From CAYLNK01 sp964384675 (GTDB lineage: Bacteria; Acidobacteriota; Thermoanaerobaculia; UBA5066): DNA of 5,359 nt. The stretch spans positions 1-5,359 of the forward strand of contig CAYLNK010000392.1 of NCBI GenBank assembly GCA_964384675.1, written 5' to 3'. The number at the start of each line of letters is the position of its first letter. Position 1 is the first letter of the stretch. The notes below the pieces were generated by a model that saw only the letters and a program-made list of their open reading frames with translations, was not told the origin of the DNA and ran no database searches. Of this stretch, positions 5,184 through 5,359 are shown piece after piece. A program made the translations under genes and the position numbers.

Positions 5184-5359
5184 ATGGCAAACGAGATCTG
5201 GCACGTCACCGTCGACGGCACGCAGCTTCCCGACGAGCACGAGACCGCGCAGGTGCGGGACCTGCTGGCCCGCAGCGCGGGGAAGGACGTCCTGGTCTGG
5301 ACACCGGGAATGGCGGAGTGGGCCGACCCGCTCACCCTGCCGCAGTTCAAGCCGGCGGC
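5184..5359 (+). CDS. GYF_2-like domain protein, N-terminal part (continues beyond window)
   Basis: ATG 5184 opens 58 complete codons that run off the right edge without a stop. The ribosome site GAGG lies five bases upstream. The reading begins MANEIWHVTVDG, continues through a helix (HETAQVRDLLARS, about 19-31), then VLVWTPGMAEW (36-46) and PLTLPQFKP. That order matches the GYF_2 (DUF4339) domain: a strand with Trp and a DG turn, a helix, then VW-x-x-GM-x-x-W. The usual Gly-Pro after the first turn is absent, replaced by LPDEH. GYF_2 domains are found at either end of diverse bacterial proteins, often beside membrane or zinc-ribbon parts, and are thought to mediate protein contacts; the rest of this protein is not visible. 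No signal peptide is present at the start, suggesting a cytoplasmic N-terminus. It diverges from the LolA-like gene across a palindrome-bearing gap. Confidence 0.75.
   Translation, partial: MANEIWHVTVDGTQLPDEHETAQVRDLLARSAGKDVLVWTPGMAEWADPLTLPQFKPA

Noticed and set aside
1..5359. CRISPR array, tRNA, insertion sequence or phage attachment site
   Set aside because: No regularly spaced repeats, no cloverleaf-like stretch, no transposase or terminal inverted repeats with target duplications were seen.

Overview
The window is very GC-rich and gene-dense. It has the flavour of an Acidobacteriota or a similar soil or sediment bacterium. This is an inference from gene content: an ADOP/MacB-type orphan permease, a secreted LolA-like protein of a kind common in that phylum, a GYF_2-domain protein, and an NTE-like phospholipase with a cyclic-nucleotide domain. 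No rRNA or other taxonomic marker is present, so the phylum stays tentative.

Layout, left to right. (1) Bases 1-693, minus strand: the N-terminal 231 codons of an ADOP-family (MacB-like) permease running off the left edge. (2) Bases 694-789: a 96-bp, strikingly AT-rich divergent control region. It holds two perfect short dyads and a sigma70-like promoter pointing right; one dyad fits the T-N11-A format of LysR sites. (3) Bases 790-1737, plus strand: a LysR-type regulator, probably controlling itself and the permease. (4) Bases 1843-3969, plus strand: a 708-residue patatin-like phospholipase with an N-terminal cyclic-nucleotide-binding domain and a degenerate ParA/MinD-like middle domain. (5) Bases 3970-4223: a 254-bp convergent gap with no gene but a strong two-part hairpin. 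(6) Bases 4224-5069, minus strand: a secreted protein with a LolA-like outline. (7) Bases 5070-5183: a divergent control region with a 19-bp perfect interrupted palindrome, then a leader in which one anti-Shine-Dalgarno arm can pair with either of two tandem copies of GAGGAAG. (8) Bases 5184-5359, plus strand: the first 58 codons of a GYF_2-like protein running off the right edge.

How they may work together. The permease/LysR pair looks like a classic divergent regulator-target unit. The phospholipase and the LolA-like protein are convergent neighbours and both touch envelope lipid or lipoprotein biology in a broad sense, but nothing here links them functionally. I do not see a clearly new multi-gene system. 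The most interesting signals are the two intergenic control regions and the three-domain phospholipase with its altered oxyanion-hole motif.
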